40,590 nucleotides of DNA. Source: an uncultured Bacillaceae bacterium (GTDB lineage Bacteria; Bacillota; Bacilli; Caldalkalibacillales; Caldalkalibacillaceae). The notes under the pieces are model-generated. The model searched no databases. It saw nothing but the letters and a program-made list of their open reading frames with translations, and had not been told where the DNA came from. Of this stretch, positions 23,357 to 32,194 are shown piece after piece. Both the position numbers and the translations under genes were made by a program. The DNA is taken from the NCBI GenBank assembly GCA_937967685.1, contig CALBTX010000244.1:1-40590 (forward strand), in the 5' to 3' direction. Each line of letters opens with the position of its first letter. Positions within the stretch are counted from its first letter, which is position 1.

Positions 23357-24772
23357 TTAAAATCCGCTGATATATTTGGCGTATTCCAAAGGATACTGAA
23401 ATGCTTTGCGGATCGTCTCCCGATCATAAGCCTGATACAAAGCGTCCTTTGCCGGTTTGGCATTCGCTTCAATAAACCAGATTTTCCCGTCCGTATCCAA
23501 GGCAAAATCAATGCCGATCTCGCCGAACGTGCCGTATGATTTTTCTATACAAGTGTAGGCCGTGATTAAAAATTGCTCGATTTTCTTTTTAAGTTTTTGC
23601 ACTTCATTGGCGGACATCCCAAGCATGTCTTTGTAAAATTCCTCAAACTGATAACACGTTGATCCGGTTCGCGTGCTTGTCACCGGTGAATTTTTATGCC
23701 CGATGCGGGCGGAAATCGCGGTGATTTCCAATTCTCCCCGTCCGTTTCTTTGCACATTGGCCCGCATGTCGACAATACTTTGATCGACTTTCTGCAAATC
23801 AATGGCTTTCTGGAGAATGACTTTTTTTCCGTGAAAAAACTTGTTCATCTCTTTGACGACATCATTGATCTTCCTCACTCTCCCGGCAACGACGCGGTCG
23901 GCGTAATAGCTGTATTCATAACCTCTTTTCGGCAATTTGACGACACGCATCACTTTGCGGCCGTTGCTGGACACACAACGTTTGATATACACCTTGCGGT
24001 CTTTGGTGAATGCGTTGAAGTCACTGACCTTCTTATACAGTTTCGTTTCCGGTAAATAAGGCTGCATCTCTCCGTGCTTGGATAAGTTTTGATACAGTTC
24101 CCATTTATCGAAATAATGTTCGGAGTTGATTTTTTTCATCGGGGTGTGTTTGTTGAAAAATGAACGTATATAACGATACTTCGGAATTTTCCGCTGACGC
24201 CCGCTTCCCCGGTCGTAGAGCACGTCTGGAAAAGGGAACGTTTTTTGCTTCCATCTCTGTTCATGCGGATGAAAATACGTGCCCTTAATTTTTTGCCGTT
24301 TACAGTTCACATTTTCGGTCGTAAAAAAATAGAGAATGGTGTGTGCCTCTTCATTCGCCTTGAGCAGTTCTATCGTCCGTTTTTTTGGATTTTGATCATT
24401 GAACAGGCGGCGGATATACGTGGGCCCGACAAAGACACCGATGACGGGACCAAAACGCAAGCTGTTTTTTTCCAGTTTAAAGGTGCATGTCAATCCGTCG
24501 ATCAAACCTAAGTTCTTCCGCAAAGCGCAGGGCATGCCGATTTCGTCTTCCGTTTCATTTTCAATCCAGACCGCCTCTTCTTCCATTGTGCCAACCTGCA
24601 AATACAGCCGACGCTCCCCCGCTTGTTCAGCCTCCAATCGGTCGGTCATTTGCTTGGGAATGGAAATGATCGGTTTGTGAGATTCACCTCCTTGGGTATG
24701 CTCCGCTGCTTCATCCCCTATTTGCACTTCCTTGGAATCTTTGATCGTAACAAACCCGTTGTTTTTACTCAA
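23357..24772 (-). CDS. YheC/YheD-type ATP-grasp protein (copy 3, long form)
   Basis: A 471-residue YheC/YheD protein. The N-terminal domain (about residues 30-115) ends in RFGPVIGVFVGPTYIRRLF. The middle has GTYFHPHEQRWKQKTFPFPDVLYDRG, the family's YDRG signature. The ATP-grasp core has KVYIKRCVSSNGRKV and GEIGIDFALDTDGKIWFIEANAKP with the metal-binding residues. The TTG at 24772 is the best start: GAAGGGGTGA precedes it, and it overlaps the stop of copy 4 (TTGA), so the two are translationally coupled. C-terminal RKAFQYPLEYAKYISGF resembles the tail of copy 4. Confidence 0.9.
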   Translation of the reverse strand: MSKNNGFVTIKDSKEVQIGDEAAEHTQGGESHKPIISIPKQMTDRLEAEQAGERRLYLQVGTMEEEAVWIENETEDEIGMPCALRKNLGLIDGLTCTFKLEKNSLRFGPVIGVFVGPTYIRRLFNDQNPKKRTIELLKANEEAHTILYFFTTENVNCKRQKIKGTYFHPHEQRWKQKTFPFPDVLYDRGSGRQRKIPKYRYIRSFFNKHTPMKKINSEHYFDKWELYQNLSKHGEMQPYLPETKLYKKVSDFNAFTKDRKVYIKRCVSSNGRKVMRVVKLPKRGYEYSYYADRVVAGRVRKINDVVKEMNKFFHGKKVILQKAIDLQKVDQSIVDMRANVQRNGRGELEITAISARIGHKNSPVTSTRTGSTCYQFEEFYKDMLGMSANEVQKLKKKIEQFLITAYTCIEKSYGTFGEIGIDFALDTDGKIWFIEANAKPAKDALYQAYDRETIRKAFQYPLEYAKYISGF

Positions 24773-26166
24773 CTATGATTCACCCCTTCTAGGCATTTTG
24801 CATATTCTAATACGGATAAAAATTGGGGAGAAATCCCTTTGATATCTTCTAGTTCAGGCTTCGGGTTTTTGTTCGGTTTGGAATTAGCCTCAATGAACCA
24901 CAGATGTCCGTGCTGATCAATGGCCATATCCACTCCCATTTCCCCGAACGGGCCAAATTCTTTTTCTATGGTCAAGGCGATGTCGATTGTTAACCTGTTG
25001 ATTTGCTCGCTGCTCGGAAGTGAATCGGTGCCCATCGAACGGACCGAGAACTCATAAATGTCATCGTAAGCGACAATATCCTTAGCCAGTGAACTGTTGA
25101 TGATCGGGAACGATTTTTCGGCCAAACGGGCGCGGTTATAGATGACCTGCCAGTTTGGGGATCCGTCTTTGACAAGAAGCAGCCGCAGGTCCATGTTCAG
25201 CTCATTATAGCGCAACACGCGAATCCCGCGTTGGACGACGAACGGTTTATTTTGCACAAAATGATCGATACAGCGTCTTAATTCGTGTTCAGTAGCCAAT
25301 CTCAATTTTTTCAAGCCTTTGTAGATCAGGTGGACAATATATTTGCGGTTTCTCTTTTCGATGGACATGACTTCTCTGGCATGATAGCCATAGAACGATT
25401 TTAAAAAGATGTATCCGTACGTCTCCAACATATGCTTCACATCGGCAAATCCGGTCAAAAGCTCCGTTTTCGGCAAGTGAGCGTGCAGATGATCATGCGT
25501 GCTTAATCGTGCGTACAAATCCCATTTCCCCAAACTCCCGCTGTTAATAAACCGAACCCGGTTCTGTTTGGCCAGTCGCTGGCGGACAGCGTTCACCATG
25601 GACGCCTCGTCATCGGTAAAACCTAATCCCCGATCGTACACGGTCGTCGGTAAAGGAAACCAGGACCTTTTCCATTGTTTTAGCTCGGGGTCAAAATAAT
25701 ATCCTTTCGTTTGGGGCCATAGCGCATGAACATCTTCCGGCGCAAAAAAATATGTGAGGCAGTGAGCTTTATCGTTGGCTTGCATGTGCTTCCTGGCGCT
25801 CAACGGAGGATACCCTTGGCGAATCCGAGCCACATATTTGGCGTTCACCAAGACCCCGACAACGGGACCGACATAAATATGGGCATCTCGCCTCCAAATA
25901 TTCAGCTTCCAGCCCGGATACAAATGAATCTTCTGAGAGATGTGCTCGGGAATGCGCAATTGTCCGGTTTCAGCACCTGAGGCAAACATACGGACTTTCG
26001 TACTCATCTGACCAACATGAAGGTGATAATCACCGAGAGAGAGGGCTAAACGGTTAAACACCTCCTCCGACAGGACGCACCTGTTTTCCGTCGTATTCAG
26101 CTTTTGAATGTGCACTGGTTGACTGTTGCCTGCTCCTTGTTGAGGCATTGTTCCCTTGTTTTCCAT
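24769..26166 (-). CDS. YheC/YheD-type ATP-grasp protein (copy 4, long form, first of the run)
   Basis: A 465-residue YheC/YheD protein with the N-terminal domain ending at YVGPVVGVLVNAKYVARI, the signature KGYYFDPELKQWKRSWFPLPTTVYDRG and the ATP-grasp motif GEMGVDMAIDQHGHLWFIEANSKPNKNP. The ATG at 26166 is chosen for AAGGGTGA six bases upstream; the open frame extends to 26220. It heads the four-gene minus-strand run and is divergent from wecB, with 231 bases between them. Long-form copies 3 and 4 resemble each other more than the short forms, which suggests at least two duplication steps. Confidence 0.9.
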   Translation of the reverse strand: MENKGTMPQQGAGNSQPVHIQKLNTTENRCVLSEEVFNRLALSLGDYHLHVGQMSTKVRMFASGAETGQLRIPEHISQKIHLYPGWKLNIWRRDAHIYVGPVVGVLVNAKYVARIRQGYPPLSARKHMQANDKAHCLTYFFAPEDVHALWPQTKGYYFDPELKQWKRSWFPLPTTVYDRGLGFTDDEASMVNAVRQRLAKQNRVRFINSGSLGKWDLYARLSTHDHLHAHLPKTELLTGFADVKHMLETYGYIFLKSFYGYHAREVMSIEKRNRKYIVHLIYKGLKKLRLATEHELRRCIDHFVQNKPFVVQRGIRVLRYNELNMDLRLLLVKDGSPNWQVIYNRARLAEKSFPIINSSLAKDIVAYDDIYEFSVRSMGTDSLPSSEQINRLTIDIALTIEKEFGPFGEMGVDMAIDQHGHLWFIEANSKPNKNPKPELEDIKGISPQFLSVLEYAKCLEGVNHS

Positions 26167-26340
26167 GTCGTTCACCCTTAGCCAAATGAGTTCTTCTCCA
26201 TCAATATATGACAGGGTCACAAAGCGGACACGGCGCTTATCTCGATGAGATCAGGATAAAATCACCAGGGCTGGAAAATAGTCCCCGGATCATTCCTTTT
26301 CGCTAAAATATGTTCCCTTTCCTCATCACAAGTGACGGTT

Positions 26341-26368
26341 TCATATGCCGGCCAAAGAACATAGCATA
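26341..26368 (+). promoter_or_regulatory. Possible sporulation (sigma E/K-like) promoter upstream of wecB
   Basis: CATAGCATA (26360-26368) fits the sigma-K -10 form CATAnnnTA. TCATATG (26341-26347), 12 bases before it, resembles the sigma-E -35 KMATATT. The spacing is a little short and the two halves suggest different factors, so this is weak. Nothing else stands out in the 231-base spacer (26167-26397) except the wecB ribosome site. Confidence 0.25.
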
Positions 26369-26397
26369 AGATCAAACAGGATTGGCGGAGGGAATTT

Positions 26398-27465
26398 ATG
26401 AAACTCTTAACCGTTGTCGGGGCCAGACCCCAATTTATAAAAGCAGCCATGTTCAGTCGAGTCATCCGTTCGCGGTGTACAGAAATACTTGTGCATACGG
26501 GACAACATTACGACAAAAACATGTCCGGTTATTTTTTTGATCAACTGCGCATCCCTGAGCCGGATTACCATCTGGGCATCAAGGCCAAACATCAGGGAGA
26601 ACAAACCGCACGAATGATCATTCACCTTGAACGGATCTTATTATCCGAAAAACCGGATATGGTGCTTGTCTACGGAGATACAAACTCGACATTGGCCGGC
26701 AGTTTGGCCGCAGCTAAGCTGCATATTCCCGTGGCCCATGTGGAAGCCGGTTTAAGAAGCTACAACAAAACAATGCCCGAAGAAATCAACCGGATCATGA
26801 CTGACCATTTAGCGACCTTGCTGTTCTGTCCGACACTGAACGCGGTCAAAAACCTTGTCCGTGAGGGAATGGTCGATCATCTCCATTTAGTCGGCGATAT
26901 TATGTATGATGCCGTGCTGGAACACAGAGAGCTGGCCAGACAGCAAAGTCCCCTGTCCAAATGGCGTTTAAGTCCCCAAAAATATATTTTGGCGACCGTT
27001 CACCGGGCGGAAAATACGGATGACCCCGGACGGCTGGCGAACATCCTCCAAGCATTGAGCGAACTGGACGATCCCGTCCTCCTGCCCCTGCATCCGAGGA
27101 CGAAACAGCGTCTGAATGAATGGCAACTGAAACACTGTTTGCGTTCACCAAACATCACAGTAATCGAACCGGTTCATTATTTTGACATGCTCGTTTTGCA
27201 AAGCGAAGCCAAAATGATTTTGACCGATTCCGGAGGCATGCAAAAAGAGGCGTACATGCTTCAAACCCCGTGTATCACCATGCGCGATGAAACCGAATGG
27301 ATCGAAACTGTGGAGGCCGGGTGGAATCATCTTGTCGGCGCGGATAAAGAGCGGATCATCCAAACCGCTCGGCACATCAAAACACCAGATAAAGCACCCC
27401 CTCTCTTTGGAGATGGAAAAACAGCGCAAAAAATTGCCGATATCATCTTCCGTTTTCTCAAATAA
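26398..27465 (+). CDS. wecB: UDP-N-acetylglucosamine 2-epimerase (non-hydrolysing)
   Basis: A 355-residue WecB/MnaA-type epimerase converting UDP-GlcNAc to UDP-ManNAc. The GT-B-like fold starts MKLLTVVGARPQFIKAA. Catalytic residues align with the E. coli enzyme: Asp94 (YGDTNST), Glu116 (HVEAGLRS), Glu129 (PEEINR) and His202 (TVHRAENTD). The UDP-binding TDSGGMQKEAYMLQTPCITMRDETEW is intact. GGAGGG lies before the ATG. It is the only plus-strand gene between two long minus-strand runs and probably supplies ManNAc, or the precursor of ManNAc-uronate, to the glycan encoded downstream. A second housekeeping mnaA elsewhere is possible. Confidence 0.94.
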   Translation: MKLLTVVGARPQFIKAAMFSRVIRSRCTEILVHTGQHYDKNMSGYFFDQLRIPEPDYHLGIKAKHQGEQTARMIIHLERILLSEKPDMVLVYGDTNSTLAGSLAAAKLHIPVAHVEAGLRSYNKTMPEEINRIMTDHLATLLFCPTLNAVKNLVREGMVDHLHLVGDIMYDAVLEHRELARQQSPLSKWRLSPQKYILATVHRAENTDDPGRLANILQALSELDDPVLLPLHPRTKQRLNEWQLKHCLRSPNITVIEPVHYFDMLVLQSEAKMILTDSGGMQKEAYMLQTPCITMRDETEWIETVEAGWNHLVGADKERIIQTARHIKTPDKAPPLFGDGKTAQKIADIIFRFLK

Positions 27466-27525
27466 CCGGCAGAACAAAGGTGAACCATGACTTATGATTG
27501 CGTATGGAATGGATGAAAATAGGTG

Positions 27526-28521
27526 TCATAACGAGCGGTAGATTTGAACGAGTTGGTTGATCACTTGCTCCGCGCTGTGATGGTTCTGCACATACTCCCT
27601 GCCTTTCATGCCGATTTGTCGGCGCTGTTCAGGGCACTGAAGCAAACTTTTCAGGCGGTCATATAACGTATCGGGATTGGCGGAAATCACCGGACAGTCG
27701 TCGGCCAGTCGTTGCTGAATGTCGGGACGTATATAGGCCAAAACAGGCTTGCCCAAAGCCATGGCCTCGACGCTAACATTGCCGTAAAAACCGCATAGAA
27801 TCTGGTCAATGACAATGTCAGCCTTGGCCATCACGGCCAAGGCTTTTGGCTTGGACATTTTTTCGACGAGTTGGAAGTGGATCGGAAATTCTTTCTTCAT
27901 CTTGGCGATCACCTTCAAAATCGTATCCGTCCCTTTAAACGCCCTGCTCGTTGGGGCGTGAACGATGAGCGGCACGTCTTTTTCCATGGAAACATAGCGA
28001 GGTTTGATCTGCGCCGTGTCAATTAAGCGGGGCAAAATATGCACATGGCGATAATAGTCTTTGACATAGGCATACAGTTCTTCATCCTGGACAATCGCGG
28101 TGGACAAATACTTTGAAAAGAACTTCAAGTTTCTGATCATTTGCTCCTCGGGCTGGGAATCTCCGACGTAAACGTAAGGATTGTAATAATCATTCCCTTT
28201 GACCGCTTGACTGGGGATGCGCACGTCATTTCCCCGATGGTGCATGATCACCTTCTTGCCGGCTTCCAAAGCCATCATCATATCTTTTTTGTCTTTGTAC
28301 AGCGTATAACCGGTATGATAGTGAAAAATATCAAAATAGCGCAGGGCGTCTTCCCATGTATTGGCCATCTCATAAGCATCGCTGTTGGCCAGGCGATGGT
28401 CGACCCCCAAGTAATTGTGACGCCAATTATAACCAACCGCCTCAATGCCTTTTTTGTGCAATTGGGTGCAAATTTCGGCGACCTGACCGGCCACTTCCAG
28501 TGGTAAATGCAACACTTTCAC
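27526..28521 (-). CDS. GT-B glycosyltransferase, paralogue A of four
   Basis: A 331-residue glycosyltransferase of the GT4-like GT-B fold. It belongs to a family with four members in this window, all sharing an N-terminal (H)xPxE(I/V)AGQ, a mid-N-terminal HH(R/W)GNDVR, IVQDxExYxYV, a UDP-sugar-domain start VHAPT(S/N)xxFKG, and IDQILCG-YGxxSVEAMALGKPV with the conserved glutamate. It starts GTG at 28521 (MKVLHLPLEVAGQ) with GAGG upstream. It has no signal peptide or membrane segment. It is the last gene of the nine-gene minus-strand operon and converges on wecB; no clear terminator is visible in the 60-base gap. The sugar specificity is unknown. Confidence 0.85.
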   Translation of the reverse strand: MKVLHLPLEVAGQVAEICTQLHKKGIEAVGYNWRHNYLGVDHRLANSDAYEMANTWEDALRYFDIFHYHTGYTLYKDKKDMMMALEAGKKVIMHHRGNDVRIPSQAVKGNDYYNPYVYVGDSQPEEQMIRNLKFFSKYLSTAIVQDEELYAYVKDYYRHVHILPRLIDTAQIKPRYVSMEKDVPLIVHAPTSRAFKGTDTILKVIAKMKKEFPIHFQLVEKMSKPKALAVMAKADIVIDQILCGFYGNVSVEAMALGKPVLAYIRPDIQQRLADDCPVISANPDTLYDRLKSLLQCPEQRRQIGMKGREYVQNHHSAEQVINQLVQIYRSL

Positions 28522-28548
28522 TTTGCCTCATCCTTTTCACTTGAACGT

Positions 28549-29484
28549 TTACAAAGAAAAAAACACGTCGTCATAACGCTGGCGATCCTCTATGAAAACC
28601 CGATATAAGGAATGGTTAGGAAAACGATACACAAAGGGTCCCTTTCCTCCCAGCTGCCGGTAAAACACTTTTTGCCGGTGATACTTTCGAAAATGGTCCT
28701 CGCTGTATTTCCATCCCTGGCCGCAAATCATTTGTATGCCGGCTTGATGAACAAGGGCAAACTTCGTCGTATTGTCCAGCCATTCGGCATCATTTTCCGT
28801 TGCGCCGGTATACTGCGGATACAAAGCGACATGGTCGAACCCCAGATCTGGCCAATGCTCCACAAAAGCCGCTTTGTAATTCGGCAGCCACAGACTCTCC
28901 AGATGGTATTCGTGCACCTGATGATTCCAGCGCTTCACCAGTTCCCTGTCAAAAGGGGGGAGCCCTTCTCTCCCCCAGACAAATCCTCTCAAACGGATGT
29001 TTTCCGAACAGGCGTGCTGCATCCATTCTTCCTGAAAGGCTTCCATCCACCACTTTAAAGCGCGCAAACGGTGATTTTCGTTTCTGAAATGTCCGCTCAT
29101 CCCCTTGATGTCGCCAAACGGTTGTTGGTGTGGATATGGGTAGGGCAGCATGATCCACACCTCGATGTCCGCTCTTTGATACTTTGCGGCGACATAACTG
29201 AGCGCATCCAGCCATTTCCCATAGCCGAACAGATGCTTCAGCCATTCCAGCCAATCGTCTTTCGTTCCCGCTTTGAATGCGCTCTGTAAGCCGCACAGAA
29301 AATGAGCCGATGACGTCTGCAAAGGTTTTAAGATAAAACTCGAGAAAAACGGAACAAAATAATGAGTTTCGGACCTGTAAATCAGCAATGGTTCCAGTTG
29401 CTCCCGCTGCCAATGAATCATGCGATCCAGACGCGCATCGTAAAGACCTTCAACCATTAACGTCGGAGGCACTTTTGCAGTCAT
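28549..29484 (-). CDS. DUF4855-like protein, copy A (possible TIM-barrel glycan-active protein)
   Basis: A 311-residue cytoplasmic protein related to the 341-residue product at 37584-38609. Shared landmarks in order are an I/V-x-VW-x-x-(I/L)PYPxP motif, an FG-x-(I/V)-x-G motif, a basic RxxAL(K/R)WW helix, GF(V/L)W-x-RE, LSMWLPNF/LESLWLPNY, then GFD and a Gly/Tyr/Trp-rich end. This resembles the DUF4855 family, whose members look like glycoside-hydrolase TIM barrels; the invariant Glu in W-x-R-E could be catalytic. That assignment is from memory and unproven. The start ATG 29484 has GGAG six bases upstream. It lies 27 bases before paralogue A and 31 bases after the GT4 gene. Confidence 0.6.
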   Translation of the reverse strand: MTAKVPPTLMVEGLYDARLDRMIHWQREQLEPLLIYRSETHYFVPFFSSFILKPLQTSSAHFLCGLQSAFKAGTKDDWLEWLKHLFGYGKWLDALSYVAAKYQRADIEVWIMLPYPYPHQQPFGDIKGMSGHFRNENHRLRALKWWMEAFQEEWMQHACSENIRLRGFVWGREGLPPFDRELVKRWNHQVHEYHLESLWLPNYKAAFVEHWPDLGFDHVALYPQYTGATENDAEWLDNTTKFALVHQAGIQMICGQGWKYSEDHFRKYHRQKVFYRQLGGKGPFVYRFPNHSLYRVFIEDRQRYDDVFFSL

Positions 29485-29515
29485 TTCATTTCAACTCCGT
29501 ATCGTTTCCTGAACA

Positions 29516-30742
29516 TTAAAACAAATACCGAGTGCGTGTGGATAACAAGCGGTCATAGACGTTGTACAAACGCTGTTCCATTCGCTCCCAGCTATACAGG
29601 GTTTCCATCACCTTTCTGGCCCTTTGGCTCATTTGGGTTAACAGTTCTCTTCTGTGATGCAAATAGAGAATGGCGTCCGCGTAATCTTTCGCTGTAGGCG
29701 TTTGTTTGGGGATGACCAAGCCGCATCCGTGAGTCCGGATGAAATCGGTCATATCATTGCATTGATTGACGATCACCGGCAGTCCGTTATTTAAATAACT
29801 GAAAAATTTGTTCGGTAAGGCATACGTCCGATTCAATGAATAGCGAATCTCGAAATCCAGCCAACCGAGATCAGCTTCCTGCATATGCTCCGGAATGGTA
29901 TGATGCGCAACCCACCCTTTCTGCAGTAAATGTTCTCTGAGATGCGGCGGCGCTTCAATCAGCTGGCCGTTGCGTTCACCGCCGATGATCATGAACTTGA
30001 AATCCATTTTTTGCCGGCAGGCTTCCGTTATGGCCAGGACTTGGTCTGCACTCCCTTTCGTTTCATGAACCAAACCCTCATAACAAACGGTCAAGCCCTG
30101 CTCAGCGTAAGCTTTCGGTTCAAAACCCCGGTATAAATAGGGGGAGTTATAAATCAATTCAGTCGGGACGGAAGGATTCAAGCGGGCATACCATGCTTTA
30201 ATCGACGGGGAGACGGTAATGATATGATCCACTTCTCGAAGACAATAGTTTAATATTTGTTGGATGAGTTTGATTCGTTCTCTTTTTTTACGCTCCAGCG
30301 GGTCCGGCGTCAGCTCATGGCTGTCATAAATGAGCTTGACGTGTTTGCCTTTTGATGCCTTCAGCGCCCGCTTGATGCCCACGCCCGAATAAAGGGACAG
30401 AAACTCATGGGCATGATAGACATCGGCATCTTCTTGAATCCCCGCCTCAACCAAAGGATCTTGAAATGCCGCTTCATGTTTGTTCTGGACGTTGCCCAGC
30501 ATCTGCTCCAGACGTTCCCGACGATCATCATAAGGGACGACTTTCACCCCTTGGTACGTAAATGACGGCAGGTTAAACCGTCCATCCGTAAACGGCGTGC
30601 CATCTATGTCGTATAAAAAACCGTTCTTTTTGGGCACAATCAAGGTCACGTCATACCCTTTTTTGAGCAAACTTTTGGCCTCTTTTTGAAAAATGCGCGC
30701 ATCCAAAAAAGAATGGTGTTTGGCCAACATGCAAACTTTCAT
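29516..30742 (-). CDS. Family-4-type glycosyltransferase
   Basis: A 408-residue GT-B glycosyltransferase. The N-terminal acceptor domain is MKVCMLAKHHSFLDARIFQKEAKSL, with DVYHAHEFLSL and LIYDSHELTPD; the donor domain shows YEGLVHETKGSADQVL and NKFFSYLNNGLPVIVN. It differs clearly from the four short paralogues. The ATG at 30742 is chosen because GGGGGAGAG lies five bases before it; the frame extends to 30802 without support. It is membrane-free. The gene is in the middle of the glycan operon between the C5-epimerase-like gene and DUF4855 copy A, so it probably adds one distinct sugar to the product. Confidence 0.88.
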   Translation of the reverse strand: MKVCMLAKHHSFLDARIFQKEAKSLLKKGYDVTLIVPKKNGFLYDIDGTPFTDGRFNLPSFTYQGVKVVPYDDRRERLEQMLGNVQNKHEAAFQDPLVEAGIQEDADVYHAHEFLSLYSGVGIKRALKASKGKHVKLIYDSHELTPDPLERKKRERIKLIQQILNYCLREVDHIITVSPSIKAWYARLNPSVPTELIYNSPYLYRGFEPKAYAEQGLTVCYEGLVHETKGSADQVLAITEACRQKMDFKFMIIGGERNGQLIEAPPHLREHLLQKGWVAHHTIPEHMQEADLGWLDFEIRYSLNRTYALPNKFFSYLNNGLPVIVNQCNDMTDFIRTHGCGLVIPKQTPTAKDYADAILYLHHRRELLTQMSQRARKVMETLYSWERMEQRLYNVYDRLLSTRTRYLF

Positions 30743-30761
30743 GCAAGCTCTCCCCCAACCT

Positions 30762-30799
30762 TTATTATGGTGTTCAGGCCTATTTATGGTGTTCATGCT
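30762..30799. repeat. 19-bp tandem duplication before the GT4 gene
   Basis: TTATGGTGTTCA occurs at 30765-30776 and 30784-30795 within two adjacent 19-base units. Confidence 0.75.
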
Positions 30800-30802
30800 C
30801 AT

Positions 30803-32092
30803 TTAACGATAAGGTTGTGTTTCCAGCCCTTGATAAACTGCGATGTCAGGCCATGATTTGACGTATGCCTCCCATTTGCGGACATAATCCAGAAAGCGTT
30901 GCTGACCGGTCCAGGCATACAACGTTTTCAGCCGCTCGATATGAATGAAATGATAGACATTGTAGTAACGGCCCCCTATCTTTTTGAAAGTCGTCGGATG
31001 ACCGACGAGTTCCAAATGCGTCCAGGGGATTTTCAGACGGATGTTGTTTGCACCTCTCCGCAATGAACGTTGATCAATTCTGATCCAGTTGCGCTGAAGC
31101 AAACTGGCTCGTTTCGGATCGAACACCCCGCCTGAGATATCCACTTGCAGGGTCGTTTCCGCTGGAGCGTGCAGGTCAAGTAACAAGATGTTTTCACGCG
31201 GGAAAGAAAAGCGGCTGAACAGGACGTTTAAGACGGCTTCTTGATTTTTCAAGCAAATGTTTCCCGCTTTTGCTTCAACGGACTCGGCGACCAGGTGATT
31301 TTCCCATTTGTTGCTTTTTTCCTTGATGACAAACGGGTATGTGCCTTCAGACGGAACGTGTATGCTCACCTTCTGAATGTGCACCTGTGGCGTGGACACG
31401 GTCAATCTCAGCCTGCGGTGACCATTTAACGTATAACGGCTGTTGCAATATGCCGGCACGTCATACAGCGGCAACAGCTCACTCACTGTCTTGGCGTTCG
31501 CTCTCCATAATGCTTCTGCTTGCCCGTCTTTTAAAATGTGGGCATACTCCCTGAGAGATAAAATAATGGACAGCCATCCGTTTAAAACATATCCGTTGGG
31601 ACCCATCGGATATTCCTGAAGACTCGGGCCTTTGACAGAGTCATGGGAAACACCGCCTTTATCCACAGGTACCGTCAAACTTTGAAACACTTTTTCAGCG
31701 GCTTGCTTAAAGCGCGCCAGACCAGTCAACTCATAGACCTTGGCCAGCACCTTTGCATAATACCCTTGTGTCAGACCGGAATAATATTTTCGTCCCGAAC
31801 TGTTGAAAGGACTCTCCGCATCGTACCAAAAGACGAGTGTATTTAAATAGGGCTGCATGCGGCTGATGACCGCATCGGCAACAACGATGATCGCTTGCTG
31901 CAATCGAGGATGACGATTTTTTTGATATTGAAACAAATAGTCATTCAAAACGTAAATGCCATAAATCGGATGAGGTACGATTTGACCATTGATCACCTTC
32001 CCGGGATAACCATCTTCTAAAAATCCAATGTGGTAATAATCCCGACTAATTTTAGCCAACCGCGGTGTGAATTCAGGCAGCGAATGCGTCAT
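30803..32092 (-). CDS. D-glucuronyl C5-epimerase-like protein
   Basis: A 429-residue soluble protein. Around residues 105-205 it carries the C-terminal-domain pattern of glucuronyl C5-epimerases: SGLTQGYYAKVLAKVYELTGLARFKQAA, GGVSHDSVKGPSLQEYP, then VLNGWLSIILSLREY and later LYDVPAYCNSRYTL (alpha/alpha toroid). A beta-rich stretch of about 140 residues is inserted (residues 235-370), and the helical part resumes at YNVYHFIHIERLKTLYAWTG. Eukaryotic members convert D-glucuronate to L-iduronate in heparan chains. The tyrosine and glutamate of EYP and the YxxY-type C-terminal residues are plausible active-site positions. ATG 32092 is chosen for GGGGGAAG six bases upstream. The neighbouring sugar-nucleotide dehydrogenase makes a uronate substrate plausible. 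Confidence 0.72.
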   Translation of the reverse strand: MTHSLPEFTPRLAKISRDYYHIGFLEDGYPGKVINGQIVPHPIYGIYVLNDYLFQYQKNRHPRLQQAIIVVADAVISRMQPYLNTLVFWYDAESPFNSSGRKYYSGLTQGYYAKVLAKVYELTGLARFKQAAEKVFQSLTVPVDKGGVSHDSVKGPSLQEYPMGPNGYVLNGWLSIILSLREYAHILKDGQAEALWRANAKTVSELLPLYDVPAYCNSRYTLNGHRRLRLTVSTPQVHIQKVSIHVPSEGTYPFVIKEKSNKWENHLVAESVEAKAGNICLKNQEAVLNVLFSRFSFPRENILLLDLHAPAETTLQVDISGGVFDPKRASLLQRNWIRIDQRSLRRGANNIRLKIPWTHLELVGHPTTFKKIGGRYYNVYHFIHIERLKTLYAWTGQQRFLDYVRKWEAYVKSWPDIAVYQGLETQPYR

Positions 32093-32194
32093 GGATGCTT
32101 CCCCCATTTCGATCATTCAGTCACCAAAAAGATGGTGCGACACTCAACTTGCGCCCTGTTAAGGCAATGCATGGTTCACTTAAGAGAAGCGGTT

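Noticed and set aside
26167..26397. Sigma-E or sigma-K promoter for the YheC/YheD run on the minus strand
   Set aside because: CATATATT near 26205 resembles a sigma-E -10, but no matching -35 lies at the right distance.
27466..27525. Terminator between wecB and the end of the glycan operon
   Set aside because: No stem of useful length followed by a T run is visible on either strand.
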